This document shows, piece after piece, positions 8,436 to 15,991 of a stretch of DNA of 24,723 bases (positions within the stretch are counted from its first letter, which is position 1; every line of letters starts with the position of its first letter). The translations under genes and the position numbers were made by a program. The notes under the pieces were generated by a model, which was not told the DNA's origin, ran no database searches, and worked only from the letters and a program-made list of their open reading frames with translations. Source of the stretch: Pelobacter sp. UBA6812 (GTDB taxonomy: Bacteria; Desulfobacterota; Desulfuromonadia; Desulfuromonadales; Syntrophotaleaceae); assembly GCA_002452265.1 (NCBI GenBank), contig DKEW01000042.1, positions 53,909 through 78,631 of the forward strand, in the 5' to 3' direction.

Positions 8436-9378
8436 GGCTCTGCGCTCCATCGCACAAGGCCTGATCCGGCGAGGGGTGTACTTCGATCATCAATCCATGC
8501 GCGCCAGCCACCAGAGCTGCGCGCGACATGACCGGCACCAGGGCGCGACGCCCCGTGGCATGACTGGGATCGACAATGATCGGCAAATGACTCAACGACT
8601 TGACCAGCGGCACCACTGACAGATCAAGGGTGTTGCGGGTTGCCGTTTCAAACGTACGGATGCCACGTTCACACAGGATCACCTGATCGTTACCTTCGGC
8701 CACAATATATTCGGCAGCAGCAAGAAACTCCTCGATGGTCGCACTCAAACCCCGTTTAAGCAGCACGGGACAGCGAAGTCGGCCCACCTCTTTAAGCAAG
8801 TCGAAATTCTGCATGTTGCGTGCGCCGATTTGCAAAAGATCGGCGTAGCGACAGGCAAGATCCAGTTGCTCGATACGCATCACCTCGGTAACAACCGGCA
8901 GGTCGACCTCCTGACCCGCAGCTTGTAAAAACTTAAGACCTTCAGCTCCCAACCCCTGGAAGGAGTGAGGACCGGTGCGCGGCTTAAACGCGCCCCCTCG
9001 CAGGATATGGGCCCCGGCAGCCTTAACCAGACGCGCCGCTTCCAGCATCTGGACTTCACTCTCGATGGAGCAGGGACCGGCCATAACCACCGGAGGACAG
9101 CCATCCCCCACCAAAACAGGACCGACGCTCACAACAGTCGAAGCCGGGTGAAAATCCCGTGACACCATTTTATAAGGTTTGCTGACATGAATGATTTCCA
9201 ATACTCCAGGAAGGTCCCGAATGGTGGCATCATCCACATACCCTCGGTTGCCCAAAACCCCAATGGCGGTTCTCTCGCCGCCAGGGATAGGCTGAGCCAG
9301 CAATCCCAAAGCGGAAATCGCCTCTTCAACGGCATGAATCTGATCAATGGTAGCGTTATGATGCATAACGATAAGCAT
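8338..9378 (-). CDS. aroF: 3-deoxy-7-phosphoheptulonate (DAHP) synthase, type I-beta with regulatory domain
   Basis: 346 residues. It condenses phosphoenolpyruvate with erythrose 4-phosphate in the first step of the shikimate pathway. Residues 1-70 form a ferredoxin-like/ACT-like domain (MLIVMHHNATIDQIHAVEE, GVLGNRGYVDD) of the type that confers tyrosine feedback control on the Thermotoga enzyme. The barrel carries VVMAGPCSIES, RGGAFKPRTGPHSFQG, DLLQIGARNMQNFDLL, LLKRG, VILCERGIRTFE, LPIIVDPSHATGRR and GLMIEVHPSPDQALCDG, which together cover the substrate and metal ligands of the family. The ATG follows AAGGAGG on the minus strand. The last 98 bp overlap the convergent phosphoesterase gene. 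No other aromatic-pathway gene is nearby. Confidence 0.95.
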   Translation of the reverse strand: MLIVMHHNATIDQIHAVEEAISALGLLAQPIPGGERTAIGVLGNRGYVDDATIRDLPGVLEIIHVSKPYKMVSRDFHPASTVVSVGPVLVGDGCPPVVMAGPCSIESEVQMLEAARLVKAAGAHILRGGAFKPRTGPHSFQGLGAEGLKFLQAAGQEVDLPVVTEVMRIEQLDLACRYADLLQIGARNMQNFDLLKEVGRLRCPVLLKRGLSATIEEFLAAAEYIVAEGNDQVILCERGIRTFETATRNTLDLSVVPLVKSLSHLPIIVDPSHATGRRALVPVMSRAALVAGAHGLMIEVHPSPDQALCDGAQSLTGQGFSLLMKELMYLQDCLAKLHGPVADEQT

Positions 9379-9563
9379 AAAAGCCTCCTTAGTGGCTTTG
9401 TAAAATAAACGCCAGGCTCGCCTTCGTTCTCAAAACACACAAGATATTCGCGCACTGGCACAATCACAATCAGGCCGTTCAGACTATCCTCTAAAACGTC
9501 GAAACACAACCCTTTTCAAGCCCGAGAAGACCCGCCCGCCCGAAGGCCTGAAGTCAAAAAACG

Positions 9564-9576
9564 TCTTGTGACAAGA
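9564..9576. repeat. Short perfect inverted repeat upstream of trmB
   Basis: TCTTGT-G-ACAAGA, a 6-bp inverted repeat with a one-base centre, lies 65 bp before trmB in the 262-bp divergent gap shared with aroF. It could be a regulator site for either gene. Nothing else in this gap (9379-9640) is recognisable. Confidence 0.3.
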
Positions 9577-9640
9577 GACCTTTCGTGATAGCCTAAATCT
9601 TTTTTTTAAGGTCAACAAGAACACCCGACAGGACACAGGC

Positions 9641-10339
9641 ATGACTCAAAGCATGATCGAGATAAAATCGCCATTTTTCCTCAAGGAAGAAGACTTATCG
9701 TCACCAGCCGACTTCTCTGCGATCTTCGGAAACTCAAACCCACTGGCGCTTGAGATAGGCTGTGGGATCGGCGACTTTATGGCCCAATTAGCGGCTAATT
9801 CTCCCGAGCGAAACTTCCTGGCCATCGATATATACAATAAGGGCTGCAACAAAACCTGCAACCGGCTAGAACTAAAAGGACTGACCAATGTCCGCGTGAT
9901 GCGCATCGAAGCCCGGTACCTGCTATCCCGCTTTCTAACTCCGGGATGCCTGACAGCTATTTACATCAACTGCCCCGACCCATGGCCCAAAAAGCGTCAC
10001 CTCAAAAGACGCCTGGTCAACGAGTTGTTTCTGCAAACTTTGCTACACTACCTGCAGCCTGACGGTGAATTGTTTTTCAGCAGTGACGTAGCGGATTACG
10101 CCGAAGCAGTTGCGGCCCACCTGGAGCAGGTCACTGGCTTTGAAAACCAGTTGAGCTCTCCTGTATCCCATGATTTACCGGGCTATCCTCTGTCTAAATA
10201 CATGCGGCGTTTTCTGGCCCAGGGCCAGCCGATCCACTTCCTCCATCACCGCCGGAACCGGCAGCATGTCTGCGAAGGCGCTCCCCCTCAATCAGCACAA
10301 AGAGGCTTCCGCATAGACTGGAGTAGCAATCATGGCTAA
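9641..10339 (+). CDS. trmB: tRNA (guanine-N7-)-methyltransferase
   Basis: 232 residues, the usual size for TrmB, which uses S-adenosylmethionine to make m7G46 in the variable loop of tRNAs. The SAM-binding motif I is LEIGCGIGDFMAQLA (about 37-51). The family signature NCPDPWPKKRHLKRRLV (about 109-125) carries the catalytic Asp. The C-terminal TxY/R-type guanine-binding segment appears as LSKYMRRFLAQGQPI. The stop codon overlaps the start of truD by 8 bp, so the two tRNA/RNA modification enzymes form a coupled pair. The ribosome site is weak (GGACACAGGC). Confidence 0.94.
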   Translation: MTQSMIEIKSPFFLKEEDLSSPADFSAIFGNSNPLALEIGCGIGDFMAQLAANSPERNFLAIDIYNKGCNKTCNRLELKGLTNVRVMRIEARYLLSRFLTPGCLTAIYINCPDPWPKKRHLKRRLVNELFLQTLLHYLQPDGELFFSSDVADYAEAVAAHLEQVTGFENQLSSPVSHDLPGYPLSKYMRRFLAQGQPIHFLHHRRNRQHVCEGAPPQSAQRGFRIDWSSNHG

Positions 10340-11528
10340 ATATCTCACGGCAAAGCATCCGGGAACCGGCGGCAGTATCAAAACCTGCCCCGAGGACTTC
10401 ATGGTTGAAGAACTGCCCCTGTACGCCGCATGCGGTGAAGGAGAACACCTTTACCTGGAGGTGGAAAAATGCGGTTTGACCACCTTTGAAGCACTCAAGC
10501 GCATCGCAAGAGCGCTACAGATCGATGAGCGCGCCATGGGATATGCCGGCCTCAAGGATGCCCAGGCAACCACCAAGCAATTTATTTCCGTGCCTGGCTG
10601 CAGCCCAGAGCAAGCCCTCGCGCTCCAACTCGAAGGAATTCGCATCCTTTCCGCTCGCAAACACCGCAACAAACTGCGACTGGGACACCTGGCCGGCAAC
10701 CAGTTCACGATCGTCATCAGAGGTGTCGATAGCGACGCCCTGGAAAAGGCCCGCGACATTCTGCATATCCTTGAAATGACTGGTGTGCCGAATTTTTTTG
10801 GCGAACAGCGCTACGGCTCTCTCGGCAATTCACACCTCATTGGACAGGCTATCCTACAGAAAAATTTTGAGCAGGCAGCGGCGCACATTATCGGCGACCC
10901 GGACAAAATCGTCCACCCCGGATGGCAAAAGGCCGCCACCCTGTTCTCGGAAAACCGCCTGTCCGAAGCCGAGGAAGCCCTCCCCCCTCGCATGCGCGAT
11001 GAACGCAACCTGATTCGCAACCTGCGCCAGGGCCGCAGCCACGAAGATGCGGTCCGCCGCCTGCCCGGCAAACTGCTGCGCCTCTATGTTTCTGCGTACC
11101 AATCCCACCTGTTCGACCGAATGGTGGCCATGCGCCTGGATGCCATCGAGACGCTCTGGGACGGAGACCTGGCCTATAAACATGATAATGGTGCCTGTTT
11201 CCTGGTAACCGACCCCGCAGGTGAACAACCCCGGGCCGACCGCCTCGAAATCAGCCCGACGGCCCCACTACCGGGCTACAAAGTCAAACTTGCCGAAGCC
11301 CAGGCAGGTATACTCGAGCAAGCCTTACTAGTCAAAGAAGGCATCCAGCTTGAGGATTTTCGCCTCGGTTCAGGCATCTCCATGCCGGGCGAACGTCGCC
11401 CTCTGCGGATTCCGATATCAGCGATTGTCACAAGCCAGCAAGGGGACCAACTGACATTGTCCTTCGCGTTACCCAAAGGAAGCTTTGCCACATCGGTCCT
11501 TCGTGAAGTCATGAAGCCCGACGCATAA
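10332..11528 (+). CDS. truD: tRNA pseudouridine(13) synthase TruD
   Basis: 398 residues, somewhat longer than the 349-residue E. coli enzyme. TruD isomerises U13 of tRNA(Glu) and some other RNAs to pseudouridine. The catalytic Asp lies in GYAGLKDAQATTKQ (Asp76), within the strongest family motif. Other TruD landmarks are EDFMVEELPLY at the N-terminus, NKLRLGHLAGNQFTIVIR, GVPNFFGEQRYGS (152-163), and LRLYVSAYQSHLFDRMV. The TRUD insertion domain fills the stretch around residues 170-310. It is translated from an ATG inside the last codons of trmB, so expression probably depends on the trmB transcript. No clear terminator follows. Confidence 0.95.
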   Translation: MAKYLTAKHPGTGGSIKTCPEDFMVEELPLYAACGEGEHLYLEVEKCGLTTFEALKRIARALQIDERAMGYAGLKDAQATTKQFISVPGCSPEQALALQLEGIRILSARKHRNKLRLGHLAGNQFTIVIRGVDSDALEKARDILHILEMTGVPNFFGEQRYGSLGNSHLIGQAILQKNFEQAAAHIIGDPDKIVHPGWQKAATLFSENRLSEAEEALPPRMRDERNLIRNLRQGRSHEDAVRRLPGKLLRLYVSAYQSHLFDRMVAMRLDAIETLWDGDLAYKHDNGACFLVTDPAGEQPRADRLEISPTAPLPGYKVKLAEAQAGILEQALLVKEGIQLEDFRLGSGISMPGERRPLRIPISAIVTSQQGDQLTLSFALPKGSFATSVLREVMKPDA

Positions 11529-11690
11529 CAGCAACAGGACTCATTGGCCCGTTACTTGCTTTAAACATGCGCCTAAAAGATGCAGCATTGAATTACATAC
11601 AGCGAAACATCAAACTCAAACGCACCCCAACTTAAGATGCAATAACCTGTCGTCTATCCGAGCAACGCCCGGAAAAAGCCCGCGCGTTCG

Positions 11691-11702
11691 CCACAGTTGT
11701 GG
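11691..11702. promoter_or_regulatory. Candidate operator abutting the iclR promoter
   Basis: CCACA-GT-TGTGG is a perfect 5-bp inverted repeat that ends at the base before the -35 hexamer. The position suits a repressor or autoregulator. IclR-family proteins often regulate their own genes, but binding here is inference. Confidence 0.4.
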
Positions 11703-11731
11703 TTGACATCTATAAAACATAATTTTATATT
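11703..11731 (+). promoter_or_regulatory. Sigma-70 promoter for the IclR gene
   Basis: TTGACA at 11703-11708 is a perfect -35 hexamer. After a 17-bp spacer, TATATT at 11726-11731 is a 5/6 match to the -10. Transcription should start near 11738, giving a leader of about 136 nt. Confidence 0.7.
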
Positions 11732-11754
11732 GAAAAAGCTAACATTTGAGGGTC

Positions 11755-11845
11755 CCCGCCTGCGGGTTTAATACCCAAGGATAAGTGACTTTACAAATGC
11801 AACAAGCATCAATTCATTTTTCTCCTAACCCGGTGTAAAGCCGGG
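11755..11845 (+). other. Structured 5' leader of the IclR gene
   Basis: CCCGC (11755-11759) can pair with GCGGG (11762-11766), while GGGT (11764-11767) can instead pair with ACCC (11773-11776), so the two hairpins exclude each other. A further hairpin, CCCGG/CCGGG (11829-11833 and 11841-11845), ends 28 nt before the ATG. There is no terminator-like U-tract, and no known riboswitch class was recognised. Confidence 0.35.
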
Positions 11846-11873
11846 AATTTCAATCAAAGAGGGAACCAGGAAC

Positions 11874-12662
11874 ATGGCAAAAAAGGAAAAATCTGAGTAT
11901 ATGATTCAAGCGGTATCGCATGCCCTCGACCTGCTTGAACAATTTCACAGCGACGACGTTGATGAACTTGGCGTAACAGAACTCAGCAAGCGACTGAGGC
12001 TACATAAAAACAATGTTTTTCGGCTACTTGCCACACTGGAAGCACGTGGATACATCGAACAAAACAAGGTAACCGAAAACTACCGACTGGGGCTAAAATC
12101 TCTTGAACTGGGCCAGACTTTCATTAAAAAAATGGGGCTGCTACACCAGGCCAAGCCGGTTCTCGACAGCATCGTAGATGCCTGCAATGAAACTTCCTAC
12201 CTGGCAATCTTCAAGGAAGGGCACATTGTCTACCTTGATGTCGTCGAAACCCACAATACTGTGCGGGTTGTCTCCCGGGTAGGATCGCGGCTCCCCGCCT
12301 ACGCCACGGCGGCCGGCAAAGTACACTTGGCCTTCATGTCGGAGGAAGAACTCGAAGCCCTTCTCCCCAAAGAAGAACTCAAAAGCTACACCGAGTTCAC
12401 CGTTACCGACCGGGATAAACTCAAGGAAACCCTCAAGGACGTGGCTGAAAAGGGCTATGCCCTCGACAATGAGGAACTGGATCTTGGCGTCCGGTGTGTC
12501 GCTGCTCCCATCCGGGATTATACCCGGAGGATCATCGGTTCACTGAGCATCTCAGGTCCGTCTATCCGCTTCACCGACGAACGTATCGACCAAGAGCTCA
12601 TGCCTCTGGTGGTAAAAGCTGCCGATGAACTGTCCAGCCGGCTTGGCTTTCACAAAAACTAA
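11874..12662 (+). CDS. IclR-family transcriptional regulator
   Basis: 262 residues, typical of the family. The N-terminal winged helix (about residues 10-75) contains AVSHALDLLEQF, the helix-turn-helix LGVTELSKRLRLHKNNVFRLLATLEARGYIEQ region and the wing YRLGLKSLELG. The C-terminal effector domain has AKPVLDSIVDACNETSYLAIF, VSRVGSRLPAYATAAGKVHLAF, a GYALDNEELDLGVRCVAAPI segment and IGSLSISGPSIRFT, all characteristic IclR ligand-domain blocks. Such proteins sense small carboxylates or aromatics and usually control neighbouring catabolic genes. No catabolic operon is adjacent; the only downstream candidate is the hydrolase gene at 12824. A hairpin terminator follows at 12760. Confidence 0.94.
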   Translation: MAKKEKSEYMIQAVSHALDLLEQFHSDDVDELGVTELSKRLRLHKNNVFRLLATLEARGYIEQNKVTENYRLGLKSLELGQTFIKKMGLLHQAKPVLDSIVDACNETSYLAIFKEGHIVYLDVVETHNTVRVVSRVGSRLPAYATAAGKVHLAFMSEEELEALLPKEELKSYTEFTVTDRDKLKETLKDVAEKGYALDNEELDLGVRCVAAPIRDYTRRIIGSLSISGPSIRFTDERIDQELMPLVVKAADELSSRLGFHKN

Positions 12663-12759
12663 AGCACCCAAGATTCACCATTATCGAGACCATACAGAAT
12701 CGTTGGCGGTTAACACCAACTAAAAAGCAACCAACGTTTCGTTCCGATACGCACCAAAA

Positions 12760-12802
12760 GAGCCGCTTGGCATGTTGCAGAATGCACCATGCCAAGCGGC
12801 TC
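12760..12802 (+). terminator. Long hairpin between iclR-family gene and hydrolase gene
   Basis: GAGCCGCTTGGCATG (12760-12774) pairs perfectly with 12788-12802. After one mismatch the stem continues with TGCA/TGCA closed by a GAA loop, so nearly 20 bp can pair. ATTCCTTTT follows, an imperfect U-tract. It is probably the terminator of the IclR transcript. The next start codon is only 21 nt beyond it, so it also sits in the leader of the hydrolase gene. Confidence 0.7.
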
Positions 12803-12823
12803 ATTCCTTTTGCCGGGGCTCCG

Positions 12824-13633
12824 ATGAATCGATGTAAAAAAAATCTACAATCCTGCAACGTGCCACACCAGGAAAACCGGGAGTTCCACCTCCAACCGGA
12901 TTTTCCGGGAAAGGCAGGAGTACTGCTCGTACACGGCTTTACCGCCTCCCCCTGGGAGATGCGTCCCTTGGCTGAAAGCCTTAAACAGGCGGGGTACCCG
13001 GTTACTGCGGTCCGCCTGCCCGGCCACGGAACCACCCCGGAAGATCTCTGTCAACGTCGTTTTGAAGAATGGGTTACTGCCACCCGCGAAGCTCACGATA
13101 TGTTGCAACAGGAAACCGGCAGAGTTCATACTATCGGCATCAGCACCGGGGCCCTGGTTTTGTTGGCGCTTGCCACGACCCGGAATTTCGGCAGCATGGT
13201 TCTACTGTCGCCCTTTCTGGCCATGCTTCATCGTCTGGCACCCTTCACCGGTATACTGCGTCATTTCCGAAAATTCCAGAAGCGCGAACTGCCCGCACAC
13301 CTCGCAGGGTTCTACTACGATCGACGCCCTGTCAATGGTGTCTACCAGATCTGCCGACTTATCCATCACATACGACCCATGCTGCCCTCAATCACAGTCC
13401 CTACCTTGGCCATCAACGCCTTGGGCGACCAGACCATAAAAGTTGCCAGTGGCTACGACTTATTTCTGCGCCTCGGAAGCGAATCTAAAGAATATCACCT
13501 GTTCGGACCTCAGACCGGACATGGCCTGGCCGCCCCGGACCACCCGTCCTGGCACCCCATGCTTGACCTCATTCTGCGTTTTCTAGATTCGGAAGACCGG
13601 GACCAGCCATCTCCGGAACAAGTCGCGCCATAA
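12824..13633 (+). CDS. Alpha/beta hydrolase, carboxylesterase (Est30/YvaK-like)
   Basis: 269 residues of alpha/beta-hydrolase fold. The oxyanion-hole motif is LLVHGFTASPWEM (34-46). The nucleophile elbow GISTG puts Ser107 in the GxSxG motif, the acid is probably Asp202 in NALGDQT, and the base is His233 in QTGHGLAAPD. The lid (about 135-185) and the motif RLPGHGTTPEDL match small bacterial carboxylesterases and monoacylglycerol lipase-like enzymes of about 250 residues. There is no signal peptide, so it should be cytoplasmic; the substrate is unknown. The frame is open to 12767, but that lies inside the hairpin stem; the ATG at 12824 is the first outside it, with only a weak GGGG ribosome site. 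The last 65 bp overlap coaE tail to tail. Confidence 0.88.
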   Translation: MNRCKKNLQSCNVPHQENREFHLQPDFPGKAGVLLVHGFTASPWEMRPLAESLKQAGYPVTAVRLPGHGTTPEDLCQRRFEEWVTATREAHDMLQQETGRVHTIGISTGALVLLALATTRNFGSMVLLSPFLAMLHRLAPFTGILRHFRKFQKRELPAHLAGFYYDRRPVNGVYQICRLIHHIRPMLPSITVPTLAINALGDQTIKVASGYDLFLRLGSESKEYHLFGPQTGHGLAAPDHPSWHPMLDLILRFLDSEDRDQPSPEQVAP

Positions 13634-14204
13634 GGGCTACAACCTGTTGACGGGTTGCTTCCAACGAACCGTTATTGTCGATGACGTAATCTGCCCGCGC
13701 GACCTTTTGCACCAAGGGCATCTGTGCATCTACACGCGCTTTGGCCGCCAGCCTGTCAAGTCCGTCGCGCAGCATCAGTCTCTGCAACTGGGTTGCCTCA
13801 TCTACCGCTACCACTACCACCCTATCAACCTGAGTGTCCGCACCGGCCTCATACAAAAGAGGTGCATCATACACGACAATGCGGGTTCCTTTTTGAGCAA
13901 AAGCCTTAAATCGCCGGGAAGCCAACGCAGCGATAGCGGGATGGGTAATCCGATCAAGGGTTTTTCGCGCCTGGGGATCAGAAAAAATCTTTTCAGCAAG
14001 ATATGGTCGGTTCAAACCTCCATCGCTTCCCAGCACCTCATTGCCAAATCGTTCAGCAATGCAGGCCAGGATAGCGGACCCGGGGCGCACCACTTCCCTA
14101 GCCAGAGCATCGGCACTAACCACTTCAGCACCGAGGCTTTGAAAAATTCCGGCCACCATACTTTTTCCGCTGGCGATTCCACCTGTCAAACCCAAGACCA
14201 GCAT
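13569..14204 (-). CDS. coaE: Dephospho-CoA kinase
   Basis: 211 residues, the normal length. It phosphorylates the 3'-hydroxyl of dephospho-CoA in the last step of coenzyme A synthesis. The P-loop is LTGGIASGKSMV (residues 6-17). VVSADALAREVVRPG carries the conserved SAD(x)xAR motif for substrate binding. LDRITHPAI, VVYDAPLLYEAG and RVVVVAVDEATQLQRLMLRDG are the other family blocks, and ADYVIDNNGSLEATRQQV closes the fold. The ATG follows GGAGGCAGG on the minus strand. The extreme C-terminus (about 20 residues) is encoded opposite the end of the hydrolase gene. It is divergent from the HEAT-repeat gene at 14361. Confidence 0.96.
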   Translation of the reverse strand: MLVLGLTGGIASGKSMVAGIFQSLGAEVVSADALAREVVRPGSAILACIAERFGNEVLGSDGGLNRPYLAEKIFSDPQARKTLDRITHPAIAALASRRFKAFAQKGTRIVVYDAPLLYEAGADTQVDRVVVVAVDEATQLQRLMLRDGLDRLAAKARVDAQMPLVQKVARADYVIDNNGSLEATRQQVVALMARLVPEMAGPGLPNLENAE

Positions 14205-14360
14205 CCTGCCTCCATTTTATAGTCCGCTAAACAACCGTTAAAAAGCATTCGCAATATTCGGTCATTTTGCCCGATATAAAAGCTATTTACAACCAGTCTA
14301 CGAAACGATAAGCTAAAGCTTCGATAAGAAAACACACATTTCCTTCTGAGATAAAACCTC

Positions 14361-15986
14361 GTGACCAATGATACTCAAAATTTTCAGTTCATGGATCATT
14401 TGCGCACTGCCTTGATCAAGTTGATCAAACTGATTAAAACCATACGATTCTATCCAGCAGAGCATCCGACATTGAAACAGGTGAGTGAAGAGGCCCTGGA
14501 AGCCTTTCGACCACTGCTCCAAGATGGCAACTTGGCAATCAATATCCGCAAGGATCGTATCCTTCACGAGGACAAAACATGCGGGGCGGAACATACAAAC
14601 ATCCGCGGACTGGCTCACTTTTTGTTTGCAAGACGCATACAGCAATTGCTTTTTCTTCCCGAACTGACCGCCAGAGACCTGATCCTTTTTTCCCGGAATG
14701 TTATTCTCAAGCCTACGGACATTCTAGAGAAGGGAGGGTTACAGGAATTGCTGTTGGCGGAACAAGCCACTGGCATATGGATAAACGAACTTGATTTATC
14801 CGTTATTCGAGCAGCCAAGCTGCGCATAGAGGACAGGCGGGGAAAAACCTCGGTCAGCAGCGATGAACAGCTGCATGAGGCAACCACCGGAACGGAAGCA
14901 ATCAAACAACTTGAAGGGATCGCAACCGAAAAAACGGGCAACTCTTCAATGGATGAGCAACTCATCAACCTCCTCACTCTTGAGCAAATCCTCACCCAGG
15001 TACCTCGGGAATCATCTGAACGCCGTTTCAAACAACTGCTCGACAGGTTACCCAGGCAGCTGCGTCAGCACTTAACCGAAGAACATCTGGCCTTGGTGTT
15101 GCAAACATTCCGCACCCTCGCCACACTAGTTGGCAACCGACAACTAAGCAAGTCCCGACGCAGCGAAGCCCTTTACTGCCTGAATCAATTGACAGAAAAA
15201 GATGTTCTGGGTTTCCTGATCAACACACTGTGTACACGCGGCGTCCCCAAGCCTTTACGCGATCAAATCATGCAAACAATGGTCTTCCTGCGTGAAAAAA
15301 CCGTACGGCCCCTGATCTATCGCCTGGCCGGCGAAAAAGATGCCCTTGCTCGCAAACTTCTGTCAAGTACGCTGGCAAAGTTGGGCCCCATCGCCATCCC
15401 CGATTTATTATTGGCACTGCAAGACGAACGCTGGTATATGGTACGCAACGTTGTCGCTATCCTGGGCCAAATCGGTGAACCCCGCACCACCAGCCACCTC
15501 CACCCTCTTCTTTGGCATGAAGATTTGCGCATTGCCCGCGAAACAATCCGTGCGCTGGCGCACATAGGTGGGGACCAAGCAGTCAAATCCCTGCTACAAC
15601 TGGTTGACAGTGGCCACTGTGAGCTTTATCCTCAAACTATTCTTGCCCTTGGTATCATGCGTAACCCCGCGGCGGTGCCAAGTCTGATAAAAATCATCAA
15701 AAGCCGAGATCTGTTCATGAAAAAGACAGAGCTTAAGATCTCCGCTATCAAGGCTCTGGGCCGCATCGGCGCCCTTGAAGCAGCTAAGGAACTTGAACGA
15801 TTGGCAAGACGCCGAACCTTATGGGGTAAGTCCAGATTGACAGCCTTGCGCATTCAGGCCATTGCCGCATTGGGTCAGATTAGCAATCCCTCCTCCAAAC
15901 CTGTATTGGAGGCCCTCAGTCATGAGCGAGATCAACGCATCGCCCAATCCGCATCGCGAACCATGAATCAATGGCCTGAACTTTGA
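14361..15986 (+). CDS. HEAT-repeat protein with N-terminal domain shared with the next gene
   Basis: 541 residues, no named function recognised. Residues about 10-125 form a helix-rich module (RTALIKLIKLIKTIRFYPAE, HPTLKQVSEEA, FRPLLQDGNLAINIRKDRIL) that aligns by eye with the start of the HD-GYP protein downstream (RLYPVQHPLIQKQ, LLQGRAQLRIGILQDTLF). The middle (about 180-300) is helical and charged. From about 300 onward are PBS-lyase-type HEAT repeats: PLIYRLAGEKDALARKLL, VRNVVAILGQIGEP, IARETIRALAHIGGD, ISAIKALGRIGALEAAKEL and RIQAIAALGQISNPSSKP. Such repeats are protein-binding scaffolds. The 5' end encodes three LIK repeats from a 9-nt tandem repeat. Translation probably starts at GTG 14361 without a strong ribosome site; ATG 14391 is possible. 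The stop lies 5 bp before the HD-GYP ATG, so the two form an operon. Confidence 0.82.
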   Translation: MTNDTQNFQFMDHLRTALIKLIKLIKTIRFYPAEHPTLKQVSEEALEAFRPLLQDGNLAINIRKDRILHEDKTCGAEHTNIRGLAHFLFARRIQQLLFLPELTARDLILFSRNVILKPTDILEKGGLQELLLAEQATGIWINELDLSVIRAAKLRIEDRRGKTSVSSDEQLHEATTGTEAIKQLEGIATEKTGNSSMDEQLINLLTLEQILTQVPRESSERRFKQLLDRLPRQLRQHLTEEHLALVLQTFRTLATLVGNRQLSKSRRSEALYCLNQLTEKDVLGFLINTLCTRGVPKPLRDQIMQTMVFLREKTVRPLIYRLAGEKDALARKLLSSTLAKLGPIAIPDLLLALQDERWYMVRNVVAILGQIGEPRTTSHLHPLLWHEDLRIARETIRALAHIGGDQAVKSLLQLVDSGHCELYPQTILALGIMRNPAAVPSLIKIIKSRDLFMKKTELKISAIKALGRIGALEAAKELERLARRRTLWGKSRLTALRIQAIAALGQISNPSSKPVLEALSHERDQRIAQSASRTMNQWPEL

Positions 15987-15991
15987 CCCCT

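Larger units (their letters stand above)
11529..11873 (+). other. 345-bp intergenic region with iclR promoter and leader
   Basis: No open frame here resembles a gene. The first 160 bp show nothing recognisable. The second half holds an inverted repeat, a good sigma-70 promoter and a leader of about 136 nt with at least two hairpins; these are listed separately. Confidence 0.6.

Noticed and set aside
14408..14436. TTGATCAA-type tandem repeat as a possible operator
   Set aside because: It is inside the coding sequence and is explained by the LIK-LIK-LIK codon repeat of an amphipathic helix.
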